Shown here in pieces: positions 43,042 through 51,907 of a stretch of 64,000 nt of DNA. Numbering within the stretch: position 1 is the stretch's first letter; each line of letters opens with the position of its first letter. A program made the position numbers and the translations under genes. The DNA is from an uncultured Bacteroidales bacterium. GTDB lineage: Bacteria; Bacteroidota; Bacteroidia; Bacteroidales; F082. Below the pieces are notes generated by a model that ran no database searches, was not told the origin of the DNA, and saw only the letters and a program-made list of their open reading frames with translations. The DNA is taken from contig CAMJHP010000002.1 in NCBI GenBank assembly GCA_946405575.1, forward strand, positions 62,001 through 126,000, read 5' to 3'.

Positions 43042-44168
43042 ACTTTAATTCCTTTGCTTTGTGATTGTTCCTTTTGTTCTGCACGGACATGTTGGAGCTG
43101 TTCGTTGAAATCCTTGGCTTCACCGGCTGCTTTGAAAACGGTTCCAAAACGGTGTTTCAAGCCAGATTCATCCTTGAATCTGTTCAAAGTAAGCTCTTCT
43201 TGTGGAATTTTGATGCTCTTATTATCCCACTTGAAATTGAAGGTATTGTCATCTTTCGTGACACGGATATCTTTACCTATGGCCACCGCGTATGTAAGGA
43301 CATCATACAGGTGACCGTTGACATCCTTGTCGTATGCAGTGCTGACACGGGCATTTGGGAACTCGTTGAGGACGTTTTTGATTTGGTTGGGTGATACATA
43401 TCCACCGACAGAAACAAATGCTGTATCGGCGAGTTTATAGTATCCTTTTTTGAGTTCGTAGAAGCTCATGGCATCGATGGCAGATTCAAAGAAGATGACA
43501 TTCTTCACCGTTGCCTTTGTATCGGCATTGGTGGCAATCCACGCGGAATTTTCTTTGTCACCACCTGCGGCCATACCTTTGAAACCGTGGTTTCGGATTT
43601 CGTAGTTGGTGACTTCTTCGCTACCAGGCTTGCGATAAGGGAAAGCAACATTGGTGAAATTACCCTTGCTGGCAGTGTCTTGCAATAAGGTGATGTATGG
43701 GAGAAACTTTTCAACAGTTAAAGGATCCAACGCCCTTTCTCTGGTCAGGTACATGAGATTGCTGGTTGTTGGAGTCACTTCTACATACCGACTTCTATCC
43801 AGTTCTTTGTGTTCTTGTGCCTTTTGTACGGTCTCAATCTTTGGTGTATATGGAATATCTGCAAAGTGGCTCAATACCATATTGATTTTTACATAGTCAT
43901 TGGTAGAATTGCCGGTGAATTGGGCAAACTCATTAAGATGTTCTTTGATGAAGTTGATGACATCACCACCTTTATAATTACGGTCGAAATAGTGTTGGTT
44001 AGCATTGTCATTGGGGTTGCGAATGACAATCTGTTCCTTGTCGCCATTTGCATCGGTTCTGGTATAAGTCGGTTGTGTTTTGCCCTTGGACTTGTCAAAC
44101 TCAAATCCTATGGCTTCTGCAACTTGTGCAATGGAAACTTTGGCTTTGTATTCTTCAAATGTAGTCAT
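43038..44168 (-). CDS. Toprim-domain primase-like protein
   Basis: A 376-residue protein. N-terminal helices lead to the central region; then NVIFFESAIDAMSFYELKKG and AFVSVGGYVSPNQIKNVL form a Toprim_2-like fold (E-x-x-x-D-A core). No zinc finger is present, unlike DnaG. It overlaps the next gene by four bases and ends QSQSKGIKV. I would call it a conjugal primase-like protein, and its basic tail fits a translocated T4SS substrate, by inference. Confidence 0.65.
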   Translation of the reverse strand: MTTFEEYKAKVSIAQVAEAIGFEFDKSKGKTQPTYTRTDANGDKEQIVIRNPNDNANQHYFDRNYKGGDVINFIKEHLNEFAQFTGNSTNDYVKINMVLSHFADIPYTPKIETVQKAQEHKELDRSRYVEVTPTTSNLMYLTRERALDPLTVEKFLPYITLLQDTASKGNFTNVAFPYRKPGSEEVTNYEIRNHGFKGMAAGGDKENSAWIATNADTKATVKNVIFFESAIDAMSFYELKKGYYKLADTAFVSVGGYVSPNQIKNVLNEFPNARVSTAYDKDVNGHLYDVLTYAVAIGKDIRVTKDDNTFNFKWDNKSIKIPQEELTLNRFKDESGLKHRFGTVFKAAGEAKDFNEQLQHVRAEQKEQSQSKGIKV

Positions 44169-44186
44169 GGCTTATATTTTTTGATG

Positions 44187-45014
44187 TTATACTTTCATTT
44201 GGTGTTTGTTGTTTGAAATAGTTTGGTCGTTTTGTTGTGTTGCCGCGTGTTTGGCGACATCAAAGGAGATTTCTTTGCCCTTGGAATCTTTATATTCGAT
44301 ACCATTAGAACGGAGCAAGTTCAACTGGATTTGTATGCCGTTTTTGAGTTGGACAGTTTCGCCCATTAAGATGTGGATTTTGTCTTGTGGTGTGAGTTTT
44401 TGCCCCAATATTTCATCAGGCGGGTTGATTTGTGTTTGCTTGACGGAAGATATGCTATTGGTGGCCTTGTCAAATTGCATAAGGACAATTTCATTTCTTT
44501 CGTTTTTATGTTGTATGGTTTCGCCTTTTTTCAGTTGTTTGATTTCACTCCGTAACAATCCCATATTATTTTTTACTTCAAGGCGTTTGGGTATGACTTT
44601 GGCCAAATAGTAAATTGAAATGGCGGCACCAATCAAGGGATTGTCAAGCACGGCCAATACCAATAAGGCATCTTTCAGTTTGAGAAGTTTTTCGTTTTCG
44701 GGAGCTTGCTCGTAATGGATATTTGCCTTTTTGAGTAATTCTATAGTCTCAGGCGTGTTTTGTGCATAATAATTGGCTTCGATGGCGATACGGCCCTCAA
44801 ATTCAAGTTTCTTTATGCCGCCATTTTCACGAATGCTGTACTTGATATTCTCGTTTTTTAGGAAGTCCTCTCTGTCCTTGGTATAATCAATGGAAAAGGC
44901 ATGGACTTCTGTCTTTTCGTTACGAAGCAATCGTGAAATATCTTCTTGGGTTAGGTTTCTTGTATCTAATCCCAATGCTTCAAGTTGCTTATATGGTATT
45001 TCTTGCTCTTTCAT
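44187..45014 (-). CDS. DUF4099/DUF3945 protein
   Basis: A 275-residue protein. The N-terminal DUF4099 pattern is IPYKQLEALGLDTRNLTQED; a central hydrophobic stretch (DALLVLAVLDNPLIGAAISIYYLA) follows, then DUF3945-like LGQKLTPQDKIHILMGETVQLKNG. It overlaps the 45011 gene by four bases and ends HQMKV, sharing the basic tail. The function is unknown. Confidence 0.65.
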   Translation of the reverse strand: MKEQEIPYKQLEALGLDTRNLTQEDISRLLRNEKTEVHAFSIDYTKDREDFLKNENIKYSIRENGGIKKLEFEGRIAIEANYYAQNTPETIELLKKANIHYEQAPENEKLLKLKDALLVLAVLDNPLIGAAISIYYLAKVIPKRLEVKNNMGLLRSEIKQLKKGETIQHKNERNEIVLMQFDKATNSISSVKQTQINPPDEILGQKLTPQDKIHILMGETVQLKNGIQIQLNLLRSNGIEYKDSKGKEISFDVAKHAATQQNDQTISNNKHQMKV

Positions 45015-45721
45015 CCTTGGTTGAATTTCATTTTTTGGCCTTCAGAATGGCTTTCATTTTGTCTTTGAACTTGCATATACTCGTTACGGTTTTCGTCCGT
45101 TTGGAGGTAGCCGATAATGCCAGGATTGACTCTGTCGAAAGCTATCTTCTCGGCCAAAGTCATATCATTGAGGTTCTGGGCTTTTAGGCCACTTCTTGAA
45201 TTAAGGTCAATGCTTACGGCAATCTTGTAATTGGTATCTTCTAGCAAGATAGGATTGCCCTTTTTCAAATGTTCCCTTTGGGTGCTGCTCAATTCGATGT
45301 CGCCAATATTGTGAGGTATCATAATATCTTTGGCTTTGACTTTCAATAGTTCGTTGTTCTCTTTGTCAAGCTGCACCATGTATTTCTCACCTTCTATCTT
45401 TTTGAGGATAACATGGCCTTCTTTCACTTTATTAAGTTCGTAGGCGGAAAGTTTGATGTCATTTTCAATGCTTTCCCTTACCGGATGTATCATCAAAGAA
45501 ACAGAACCATCGCTATTTCGTTTGAGGCTGAATTTAGCTTTGATGTCAAATTCTCGGTCATGGCCTTCAATATGATTGATGGGTAACAACGAAGTTCTCC
45601 GACCAGACAGAAGCTGCTCCAGATTCTTTCTTGAAAGCTCTCTTATCATTTCCCTTGTATAGCCCAACTTGGCAAATTCTTGATAAGGGATTTCATTTTC
45701 TTTGAAAAATTGTTCAATCAT
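45011..45721 (-). CDS. DUF4099/DUF3945 protein (paralogue)
   Basis: Start at 45721 (MIEQFFKENEIPYQEFAKLGYTREMI), 236 residues; the track starts 12 residues earlier. It has a DUF4099-like start and a DUF3945-like block (LSSTQREHLKKGNPILLEDTNYKIAV). The tail HSEGQKMKFNQG resembles those of the other tail proteins. The transcript starts at a -7 element TATATTTG on the minus strand (45747-45754). Confidence 0.65.
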   Translation of the reverse strand: MIEQFFKENEIPYQEFAKLGYTREMIRELSRKNLEQLLSGRRTSLLPINHIEGHDREFDIKAKFSLKRNSDGSVSLMIHPVRESIENDIKLSAYELNKVKEGHVILKKIEGEKYMVQLDKENNELLKVKAKDIMIPHNIGDIELSSTQREHLKKGNPILLEDTNYKIAVSIDLNSRSGLKAQNLNDMTLAEKIAFDRVNPGIIGYLQTDENRNEYMQVQRQNESHSEGQKMKFNQG

Positions 45722-45735
45722 ATTCAGAATATATA

Positions 45736-45754
45736 TAATTTTGCGACAAATATA
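45736..45754. promoter_or_regulatory. Overlapping divergent -7 elements
   Basis: Plus strand TAATTTTG (45736-45743) and minus strand TATATTTG (45747-45754) are 3 nt apart in a 47-nt divergent spacer. Each -7 directs away from the other, so polymerase at one blocks the other. No -33 TTG is clear for either. Confidence 0.5.
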
Positions 45755-45768
45755 CAAACTATATAAAT

Positions 45769-46512
45769 ATGATGAATAAAAAATTGAATTTTTTGTGCGT
45801 TATTTTCGTTTTTTGCATAAATTCTTATGGTCAGTTTAATACTATCATGTCTAAAAAAATCGAGGGAACACCTGTCATCGTACAGCCTTTATATGGTCCT
45901 TGTTTGTACGAAAGCGTGAACGATATAGTAATAGACAGTGTGGCCATTGCAATGCCAGATGAAGACATTGAACCTATAGGCAAGTCAGCAAAAGTTGTAG
46001 CCAACGAGAGGGTAGGGGTGCCTCCAATATCGGGGAAAGCTGTTGCCTATAATGAGGATGAATTGTTCACTTTTAGGCAGCTTGTAGCTTTGCCATTGGA
46101 CACTTGCGTTGTTACTTCAAGATATGGTGATAGGATTCATCCTATTGAAAGAATACTAAGGGCGCACCAAGGAATAGATTTGAAAGCTGATAATAATTAT
46201 GTGTATTCGGTGATGCCGGGCAAGATAATACGAGTAAGTTCCAATCGACGTTCAGGTAACTATGTTGTTGTAGAACATGGCAGTTACCAGTCTATCTATT
46301 GTCATTTGAGAAAAAGCTATGTTGACAAAGGCGATTATGTGAATGCAGGCCAGATAGTTGGTTTGTCAGGTAATACTGGAATGTCAACAGGTGAACACTT
46401 GCATTTTGCACTTAAACAGCAGGGGAAATACATTAATCCTGAACCGTTTTTGACTTTTGTGGCAGCGTTGATTGGGTATGTTGATTTGAAATTATCTGAG
46501 TTGCCGGATTAG
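45769..46512 (+). CDS. M23 LytM-type peptidase with signal peptide
   Basis: A 247-residue exported protein (MMNKKLNFLCVIFVFCINSYG). The peptidase domain has SRYGDRIHPIERILRAHQGID (first His and Asp) and the HxH GEHLHFAL. It probably opens the cell wall for the mating channel. It is transcribed divergently from the DUF4099 gene and convergent with the XRE regulator. Confidence 0.8.
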   Translation: MMNKKLNFLCVIFVFCINSYGQFNTIMSKKIEGTPVIVQPLYGPCLYESVNDIVIDSVAIAMPDEDIEPIGKSAKVVANERVGVPPISGKAVAYNEDELFTFRQLVALPLDTCVVTSRYGDRIHPIERILRAHQGIDLKADNNYVYSVMPGKIIRVSSNRRSGNYVVVEHGSYQSIYCHLRKSYVDKGDYVNAGQIVGLSGNTGMSTGEHLHFALKQQGKYINPEPFLTFVAALIGYVDLKLSELPD

Positions 46513-46952
46513 TCCGAAGAAAGCAGGTTTGATGATTTTTCTATCTTTTCTGATAGTTCTTCATTGATTTGTTGCATCCCTTTATTAAAAGTTTCAGAGA
46601 TTTCATTAGAAAGTTCCGAAATTGATTTTTGGTAATTGGATATCGCTTCATTAATCATACCTTTTGCCATGGTGTTGACATTGGATTTGAGAATGCCCTT
46701 TTCGCCATCAATGCCGTCTATGGAAACAATTTGGAATTTTTCTTGAAAAAGTGAATCAATATATATGTATTGGGAATAGAAACATAGGGTTTTGATAAAC
46801 AACTCGTATGCCATACCTTGCCCCGATTCCATTCTGGAGATAGCCACTTGGCTACAGCCAATGTTGTCTTTGAGCTCCGTCTGTGTGATGGAAAGGAAAA
46901 GCCTTACTTTCTTTAATCTATTGCCTAATTCTTCTTTTGTTATTGTGTACAT
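46509..46952 (-). CDS. XRE-family regulator with helical C-terminus
   Basis: A 147-residue protein. The N-terminal HTH is EELGNRLKKVRLFLSITQTELKDNIGCSQVAISRMESGQG; a long helical coiled-coil-like end follows. It overlaps the coupling protein stop (TAATG). It is a likely local regulator of transfer or of the M23 gene. Confidence 0.7.
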   Translation of the reverse strand: MYTITKEELGNRLKKVRLFLSITQTELKDNIGCSQVAISRMESGQGMAYELFIKTLCFYSQYIYIDSLFQEKFQIVSIDGIDGEKGILKSNVNTMAKGMINEAISNYQKSISELSNEISETFNKGMQQINEELSEKIEKSSNLLSSD

Positions 46953-48901
46953 TACCAGTGCTTTTTTACAATTTGCTTTACTTCTTCATTAATCTTGAAG
47001 AAGTTTGCGGTAAGAACTTTTTCGCGTTCCTCCGCCGTGCCAAAATTATAAAATTTAGGTAAGTCCACATACTTTTTTTCTTCCGCCTCGATGGATTTAA
47101 GATCGAGGTTGGTTGCGCAATTATACATAGTAGTTGGAAAATCATCACCTTGACCAAAATCAAGTGCAATTTGACCGACCAGGCTACCAGCTGGTAATGT
47201 TGCAATTTTGGATGCAGGAATGAGATAATCCATATTCTCATTGATATTCAATGATGTTTTGTTTTCGTTTATGGTAAGGCCTTCTCTCTTTTGCTTCACT
47301 TTGCCAAAAATGATTTGCAGCCATTCCAGTGTTTCTTTCGCTCTTGCAGAACCCGAAATAACATTACCAATGACGGAAGTAACAGTTTTGGCAGTAGCTT
47401 TACCATATTGTTCTTCGAGCTGTGGGATTTCCTGCAAACCTAAAAGCACAGATACCTTATTGCTTCGTGCGGTAGATAGCAGATTAGCGATTTGATAGAA
47501 ATATAAAGTCGGAGCTTCATCAACGATGATGGAGGTAGGTAAATTGCCTTTGGTATTGACAAGGCGGGTAAGACGGTTGATGATAAGTGCGTTAAGGGCA
47601 CTATTCATCGCCTGAGTTTTGGGATTGTTGGCTATGATAAGATAGCTAGGGTCATTCGGGTCGCTGACCTTCAGATTGAAGTCATCACCTGAAAAAACCC
47701 AATAGGATTCCTTAGTAGCAAGTCTTGAAATCTGCACTTTCAGACTACCTATCTGACCTTCCAGCTGGTCGAAAGCCTGGTTGTCAAAGGCAGTCTTGAA
47801 AGGACTTAATAATGACTCAAGTTCTGGATTGGAGAATAGGGTTTGGAAGATGTCTTGGTAGGGTTGGTTGATGAATGACAGTACATGAGGCAAGTCTGAA
47901 TACTTACCGTTGTCGTATCGGCTGAAAAAGTAGATACAAGCTGCAAGAAAGTTGACAGCGGATGTCTTGAAAAACTCCGCGTTACCTCCCTGTTTGTCGC
48001 CTTTTTGAAGGCTTTCATAGAGGGCCTCACTGGTTTCCGTGGCATCAGCCAAAATCTCGATGTATTCCCTCTTCAATGGATTGATACGCTTGCTGTATTC
48101 AATATCAGAAAAGTTGATTACATTAAACTTGTACTTGTTATTCAGGATACCCTTCTTTTTGTTAAACTGATACTGATAGTAAGTTATCTTAGCAAGGTCC
48201 GGGAACTTGAAGTCATAGACGACCATTGAGAAACCTTTAGCCGCGTGTTGTCGGATGTAGGAGTTGACCACTGAAAAAGACTTACCAGAACCAGGTGTAC
48301 CCATCAGTAAAGTGCCTCTGAACGGATTGACAATGTTGATCCAGCCTTTGTGTGTCTTTCCGTTGTTATGGAATTTCATTGGGATATTGACGGAATATTT
48401 GTTCTCTACTTTCTTGGTCGTTTGCTCGAAAGACTCGTTTTCGGTGTTGAATTTGTCCTTCAGCAAATTTGATTTGATGTATTTGGATATGTTGTCAAGT
48501 GCGACATTGGTCATAATGGCACCTCCGAATGAGGCAAGAATATAGACAATGTTTTCCCACATCTCAAACCAGGCACTTACGGAGAGATTGTAGATATAGA
48601 TAGAACCAAAGAATAGAAGCAACCCGAAGACAAGAGGCACTACCACTTGTTTACCAGCTTTGAAATTGATGTCTTTTTTTGCCCTGGTCCCGACTGAGGT
48701 TGAAATCAGCATTGCAAGTATAAGGAATTTGCTGTAAAGCATTTCTCGATAGAACACCAATTTTCTGAATGTGTTCAAGAAAATATCAAGGTTTTGCGAG
48801 AAAGGAAACCTCACAAACATCAATACTTCGAGGCATACCAGGAAATACACCACGAATTGCATCATGGTATATAGTTTCTTCAATTCTCTTGATTCTTCCA
48901 T
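46952..48901 (-). CDS. Type IV coupling protein (VirD4/TraG-like)
   Basis: The ATG at 48901 (MEESRELKKLYTMMQFVVYFL), 649 residues. Transmembrane segments lie near the N-terminus; Walker A is GTLLMGTPGSGKSFSVVN, the substrate-docking DFKFPDL follows, and Walker B is IIVDEAPTLYF with RSNKVSVLLGLQEIPQLE. It links the relaxosome to the channel and powers export. It sits at the downstream end of the T4SS operon. Confidence 0.85.
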   Translation of the reverse strand: MEESRELKKLYTMMQFVVYFLVCLEVLMFVRFPFSQNLDIFLNTFRKLVFYREMLYSKFLILAMLISTSVGTRAKKDINFKAGKQVVVPLVFGLLLFFGSIYIYNLSVSAWFEMWENIVYILASFGGAIMTNVALDNISKYIKSNLLKDKFNTENESFEQTTKKVENKYSVNIPMKFHNNGKTHKGWINIVNPFRGTLLMGTPGSGKSFSVVNSYIRQHAAKGFSMVVYDFKFPDLAKITYYQYQFNKKKGILNNKYKFNVINFSDIEYSKRINPLKREYIEILADATETSEALYESLQKGDKQGGNAEFFKTSAVNFLAACIYFFSRYDNGKYSDLPHVLSFINQPYQDIFQTLFSNPELESLLSPFKTAFDNQAFDQLEGQIGSLKVQISRLATKESYWVFSGDDFNLKVSDPNDPSYLIIANNPKTQAMNSALNALIINRLTRLVNTKGNLPTSIIVDEAPTLYFYQIANLLSTARSNKVSVLLGLQEIPQLEEQYGKATAKTVTSVIGNVISGSARAKETLEWLQIIFGKVKQKREGLTINENKTSLNINENMDYLIPASKIATLPAGSLVGQIALDFGQGDDFPTTMYNCATNLDLKSIEAEEKKYVDLPKFYNFGTAEEREKVLTANFFKINEEVKQIVKKHW

Positions 48902-48913
48902 AGCCAATCAGGT

Positions 48914-49306
48914 TCATTCTTCGTATTTGAGAATGATTTTTTCTCCGGATTGTTCAGCAACGGTTACATCATTTATTACCACTTTGCCAATGAGGTTGAC
49001 ATTAACCGTATCGATGTTTTCAACGATTAGTGAATAGGTAAAATCTTTACAGGTCATCAGAGTATATTCCCAAGGGGTAACGGTTTCAACGGTATAGGCT
49101 TGTGGATCTGTGCTAGTGTATTCACCAAGTTGATTGATACGGCCAATGTAAGTAATATTGACTTTGACAGGTGTACCTTCCGCCGAAGTGACTTCGTATT
49201 TGGCAGGTTTTGATTGGGATATTGTATTATGATTTGTTGGATGGCATCCAACAAATGCGATAGCAATTGTGGCCAACACAAAGATGATTTTAATGGTTCT
49301 TTTCAT
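48914..49306 (-). CDS. Small lipoprotein of the transfer operon
   Basis: A 130-residue lipoprotein (lipobox AFVGCHP). The mature part is predicted beta-rich (VKVNITYIGRINQLGEYTST). It overlaps the DUF1573 gene by 17 nt. No family recognised; probably a structural element of the periplasmic channel. Confidence 0.55.
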   Translation of the reverse strand: MKRTIKIIFVLATIAIAFVGCHPTNHNTISQSKPAKYEVTSAEGTPVKVNITYIGRINQLGEYTSTDPQAYTVETVTPWEYTLMTCKDFTYSLIVENIDTVNVNLIGKVVINDVTVAEQSGEKIILKYEE

Positions 49307-49766
49307 GGTTGGGTATATTTTGGACTATTGTGTTTTGTTTATTGTCGATTACGAATCCAAACATACGGAGTGTTACGATGGGCTCATTGGTTGCATTGCT
49401 TTTAATGACTACGGCCTTCATCAGATTGCCAAGTTGTTGTGTTTTCACGGAAATTGTGATAGAGTCTGATAGGCCAGGCATCAAAGGATCCTTCGACCAA
49501 TCAATCTTGACACAACCGCATGAAGATATTGCAGACGATAGTAAAAGAGGTTGGTCGCCTGTGTTTGTGTAATAGAAGGTACATTGTGTGCCCTCTGTGG
49601 TGGTGAGGGTATCCAGTTCCGCTTTGGTTTCAACAAAAGAGATTATAGGACCTTCACCAGATACGGTTCTTTCATTGTTGACCGTTTTGGTTTGAGTGTT
49701 ACTATTGGAGTTGCAGCTAGTCATGAAAACTGCCGCAAATAATAATGTGATAATACCTTTTTTCAT
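49290..49766 (-). CDS. DUF1573 lipoprotein
   Basis: A 158-residue lipoprotein with lipobox (VFMTSCNS). The DUF1573 pattern FYYTNTGDQPLLLSSAISSCGCVKIDW is typical, with the GC pair and a strand-rich fold. Such proteins are common in Bacteroidota envelopes. Its place beside TlpA-like and cysteine-rich proteins suggests a redox-sensitive envelope function. Confidence 0.75.
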   Translation of the reverse strand: MKKGIITLLFAAVFMTSCNSNSNTQTKTVNNERTVSGEGPIISFVETKAELDTLTTTEGTQCTFYYTNTGDQPLLLSSAISSCGCVKIDWSKDPLMPGLSDSITISVKTQQLGNLMKAVVIKSNATNEPIVTLRMFGFVIDNKQNTIVQNIPNHEKNH

Positions 49767-49774
49767 GGTATGGA

Positions 49775-50983
49775 TTATTTGTTGTTTTTGATGATGGTTA
49801 GTATTTCAGAGTAATCGCCAAGATGGTTAGTTTTAAGGGCAACCTTTTTATCAGGTGAAATCAGATAATAGGTGGGATAACTATACATTTCAAGTTGGCC
49901 ATTCAGACCCTTGGCTGAATTTAGGTATTTGGAAACATGGTATTTTTCTCCGATTTGGCTAATCATTTCCATGTTGTCTGAATAGGGGTGAATACTTAAT
50001 ATCTGCACACCTTCTTTTTCAAGGATGGTGTTGCCAATGGAGTCTCTTTCATGTGCAAATTGCTTGAACTGAGCGAAACAAGACCTACAACCAAATTGCC
50101 AGAAGTCAAGCAGCACCCAGCCTTTCATATCGGCCAACTTTGTTACCTGACCTTGCAGGTTAATGATGGGATAGTTCAATATGGTTGAATTGATCTCCTT
50201 ATTATTGGATGTTTTCGTACTGAACGGTGGATTATCTGCATTGTGTCTTGAATAATCGCTATACTTTGAATTGTCAAAGTTTAATTGGCTTGACAAAGTA
50301 TTGAAATCAAAGTTTGTAATATCAGTGATATACTCCTTGTTAATGTATTCTCTGCCGTCACTAAAGGTGCGTTGGTATATCAAGCTGTCTATATTTCCTG
50401 ATGTTTTGTTGATATAGATGGATTTCTTGTAGTACATGGTCCCCAATTTCGTTTTGCCTCTATTATCGAAGTAGTCGTTTGTTTCCTCTGCCACGAACAA
50501 AATACACGGCGTGTATCTTATGGTTAAATCAGTCCTGCTTGTAATCTTGATAGGTTCATAAGGTGTCAGTTTGGAGATAGGATACTGATAATAGTTCAAG
50601 GAATAAATCTTATTCTCCGTATCATACCTATAAACTTGGTATTGTTCACTCTTTTTGTCGTAGTTGGCCAATTCATGTGTTCTATTGTTGACACTGACAT
50701 AATCGTTTTTTGACACTTTAACGATATTCATAAAGGCAGAATCAATCACACAGAAATAGGGGTCTTTCTTGTTATAGTTGCATACTATGGTAAAGTATTC
50801 GCAAACGAAATCCGTATTGGTTCCTCTGACTTGTCGGATTTGTTTCACGGTTATTTGGTTCTTTTCAGCCGTGTTTTTGGACAGGTTGCAATAGTCCAAC
50901 ATGGGTGCTAGCTTTTGTGCCTGCAAGTTATTTATGGCCAAAATCAATACGATGTTTAATAGAAACATTTTAATTGTTTGCAT
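49775..50983 (-). CDS. TlpA-like thioredoxin-fold exported protein
   Basis: A 402-residue exported protein (signal about 1-22, NNLQA). The N-terminal 250 residues are an uncharacterised beta-rich domain; the C-terminal thioredoxin fold has VLLDFWQFGCRSCFAQF (active CRSC) and EGVQILSIHPYSDN. It likely forms or reduces disulfides in the periplasm for mating proteins, such as the Cys-rich lipoprotein encoded just upstream. Confidence 0.75.
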   Translation of the reverse strand: MQTIKMFLLNIVLILAINNLQAQKLAPMLDYCNLSKNTAEKNQITVKQIRQVRGTNTDFVCEYFTIVCNYNKKDPYFCVIDSAFMNIVKVSKNDYVSVNNRTHELANYDKKSEQYQVYRYDTENKIYSLNYYQYPISKLTPYEPIKITSRTDLTIRYTPCILFVAEETNDYFDNRGKTKLGTMYYKKSIYINKTSGNIDSLIYQRTFSDGREYINKEYITDITNFDFNTLSSQLNFDNSKYSDYSRHNADNPPFSTKTSNNKEINSTILNYPIINLQGQVTKLADMKGWVLLDFWQFGCRSCFAQFKQFAHERDSIGNTILEKEGVQILSIHPYSDNMEMISQIGEKYHVSKYLNSAKGLNGQLEMYSYPTYYLISPDKKVALKTNHLGDYSEILTIIKNNK

Positions 50984-51020
50984 AGTATTAGAATTATTAT
51001 GATTAAGTCAAGTCCAAGAA

Positions 51021-51049
51021 GGAAGGGGCGACAAACAGCCACCCCTTCC
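51021..51049 (-). terminator. Hairpin after the cysteine-rich lipoprotein gene
   Basis: GGAAGGGG...CCCCTTCC is an 8-bp perfect stem with a 13-nt loop, 15 nt after the stop. The T-tract is weak (TTCTTGG), so it may pause or protect rather than terminate. Confidence 0.45.
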
Positions 51050-51064
51050 GCAGTTATCGAGTCA

Positions 51065-51742
51065 TCAGATGGAAGCAATCATACGCCAGAGGATTCCCCA
51101 TAATCCATTTGGGTTATAGTAAGAGGCATTGCAGATTGGTTGATGTCCTTCTGGAGCCGTTGAAACGCAGTCAGAGCAGTAATAATCGCCATGACCGCCT
51201 GTTGGAGCACAAGTACCTTGTTGGCAGAATTGCTTTTCACAACGTACACACCATGAAGGCGGCAACATATCTGGAGTCGGGTTGTCGTTGACTTCAACTT
51301 CGCCGTTTGTGAAAGTAACCAAAGCCTTACTTTGGTTGGCCTTTCTAGTTTGCACCGAGAAGTTACCAGTCTTCATGTCATTGGTCATGTAGTAGTAGTT
51401 CATGATTTCCTCTACATACTCACCAATAAAGGCAACACTGTAAGCCTTTTCCTCGTTGGCATCGATATAGTCGATGGTAAGAAAGTAAGGATGATCAGCA
51501 GTTGGTTCGGTGATTCTGTAGGATTCGATGACGATGTTTTCATCACCTCTTTCTGCGGTCTGATTGAAACGCGCTTGGATTTCGTCAATACTGACGGTGC
51601 TGACGATGTTGCCGGACGCATCACGCATGGCGATAGGAGTTCTGTCGCCGTGCTGAGGTTGGATATCGGCCTCTTGCTTCTTGCAGGACGCAAAGGCGAG
51701 GGTACCAATAACCAGGGCTAAAAACAAATTTTTGATTTTCAT
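51065..51742 (-). CDS. Cysteine-rich lipoprotein
   Basis: A 225-residue lipoprotein (lipobox LAFASCKK). The C-terminal part has a cysteine cluster: CVRCEKQFCQQGTC, then CSDC, then ICN. The spacing looks like a small structural or metal-binding module that needs disulfide control. It lies directly upstream of the TlpA-like gene. No family recognised. Confidence 0.5.
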   Translation of the reverse strand: MKIKNLFLALVIGTLAFASCKKQEADIQPQHGDRTPIAMRDASGNIVSTVSIDEIQARFNQTAERGDENIVIESYRITEPTADHPYFLTIDYIDANEEKAYSVAFIGEYVEEIMNYYYMTNDMKTGNFSVQTRKANQSKALVTFTNGEVEVNDNPTPDMLPPSWCVRCEKQFCQQGTCAPTGGHGDYYCSDCVSTAPEGHQPICNASYYNPNGLWGILWRMIASI

Positions 51743-51823
51743 TTTAATTCAAATTTAGCGTTAATACTTAGTTATTTGTGCCATCTATAAGCCACTGGCG
51801 TTGCCGAAGTTGTCTATTTGTTC

Positions 51824-51861
51824 CTTGTAAGCTGACAACCTCTGTTTTCAAGTCTTACAAG
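51824..51861. repeat. Inverted repeat between transfer genes
   Basis: CTTGTAAG (51824-51831) and CTTACAAG (51854-51861) are a perfect 8-bp inverted repeat with a 22-nt loop in the spacer between the 51065 and 51908 genes. Confidence 0.35.
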
Positions 51862-51907
51862 ACAAAAATACTGATTTTGTTTCATTCCTCCTTTCTTTTA
51901 TGGTTTG

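Noticed and set aside
46001-46025. Further GGGTAGGGG copy
   Set aside because: It lies inside the M23 coding region and not after a gene; a chance 9-mer.
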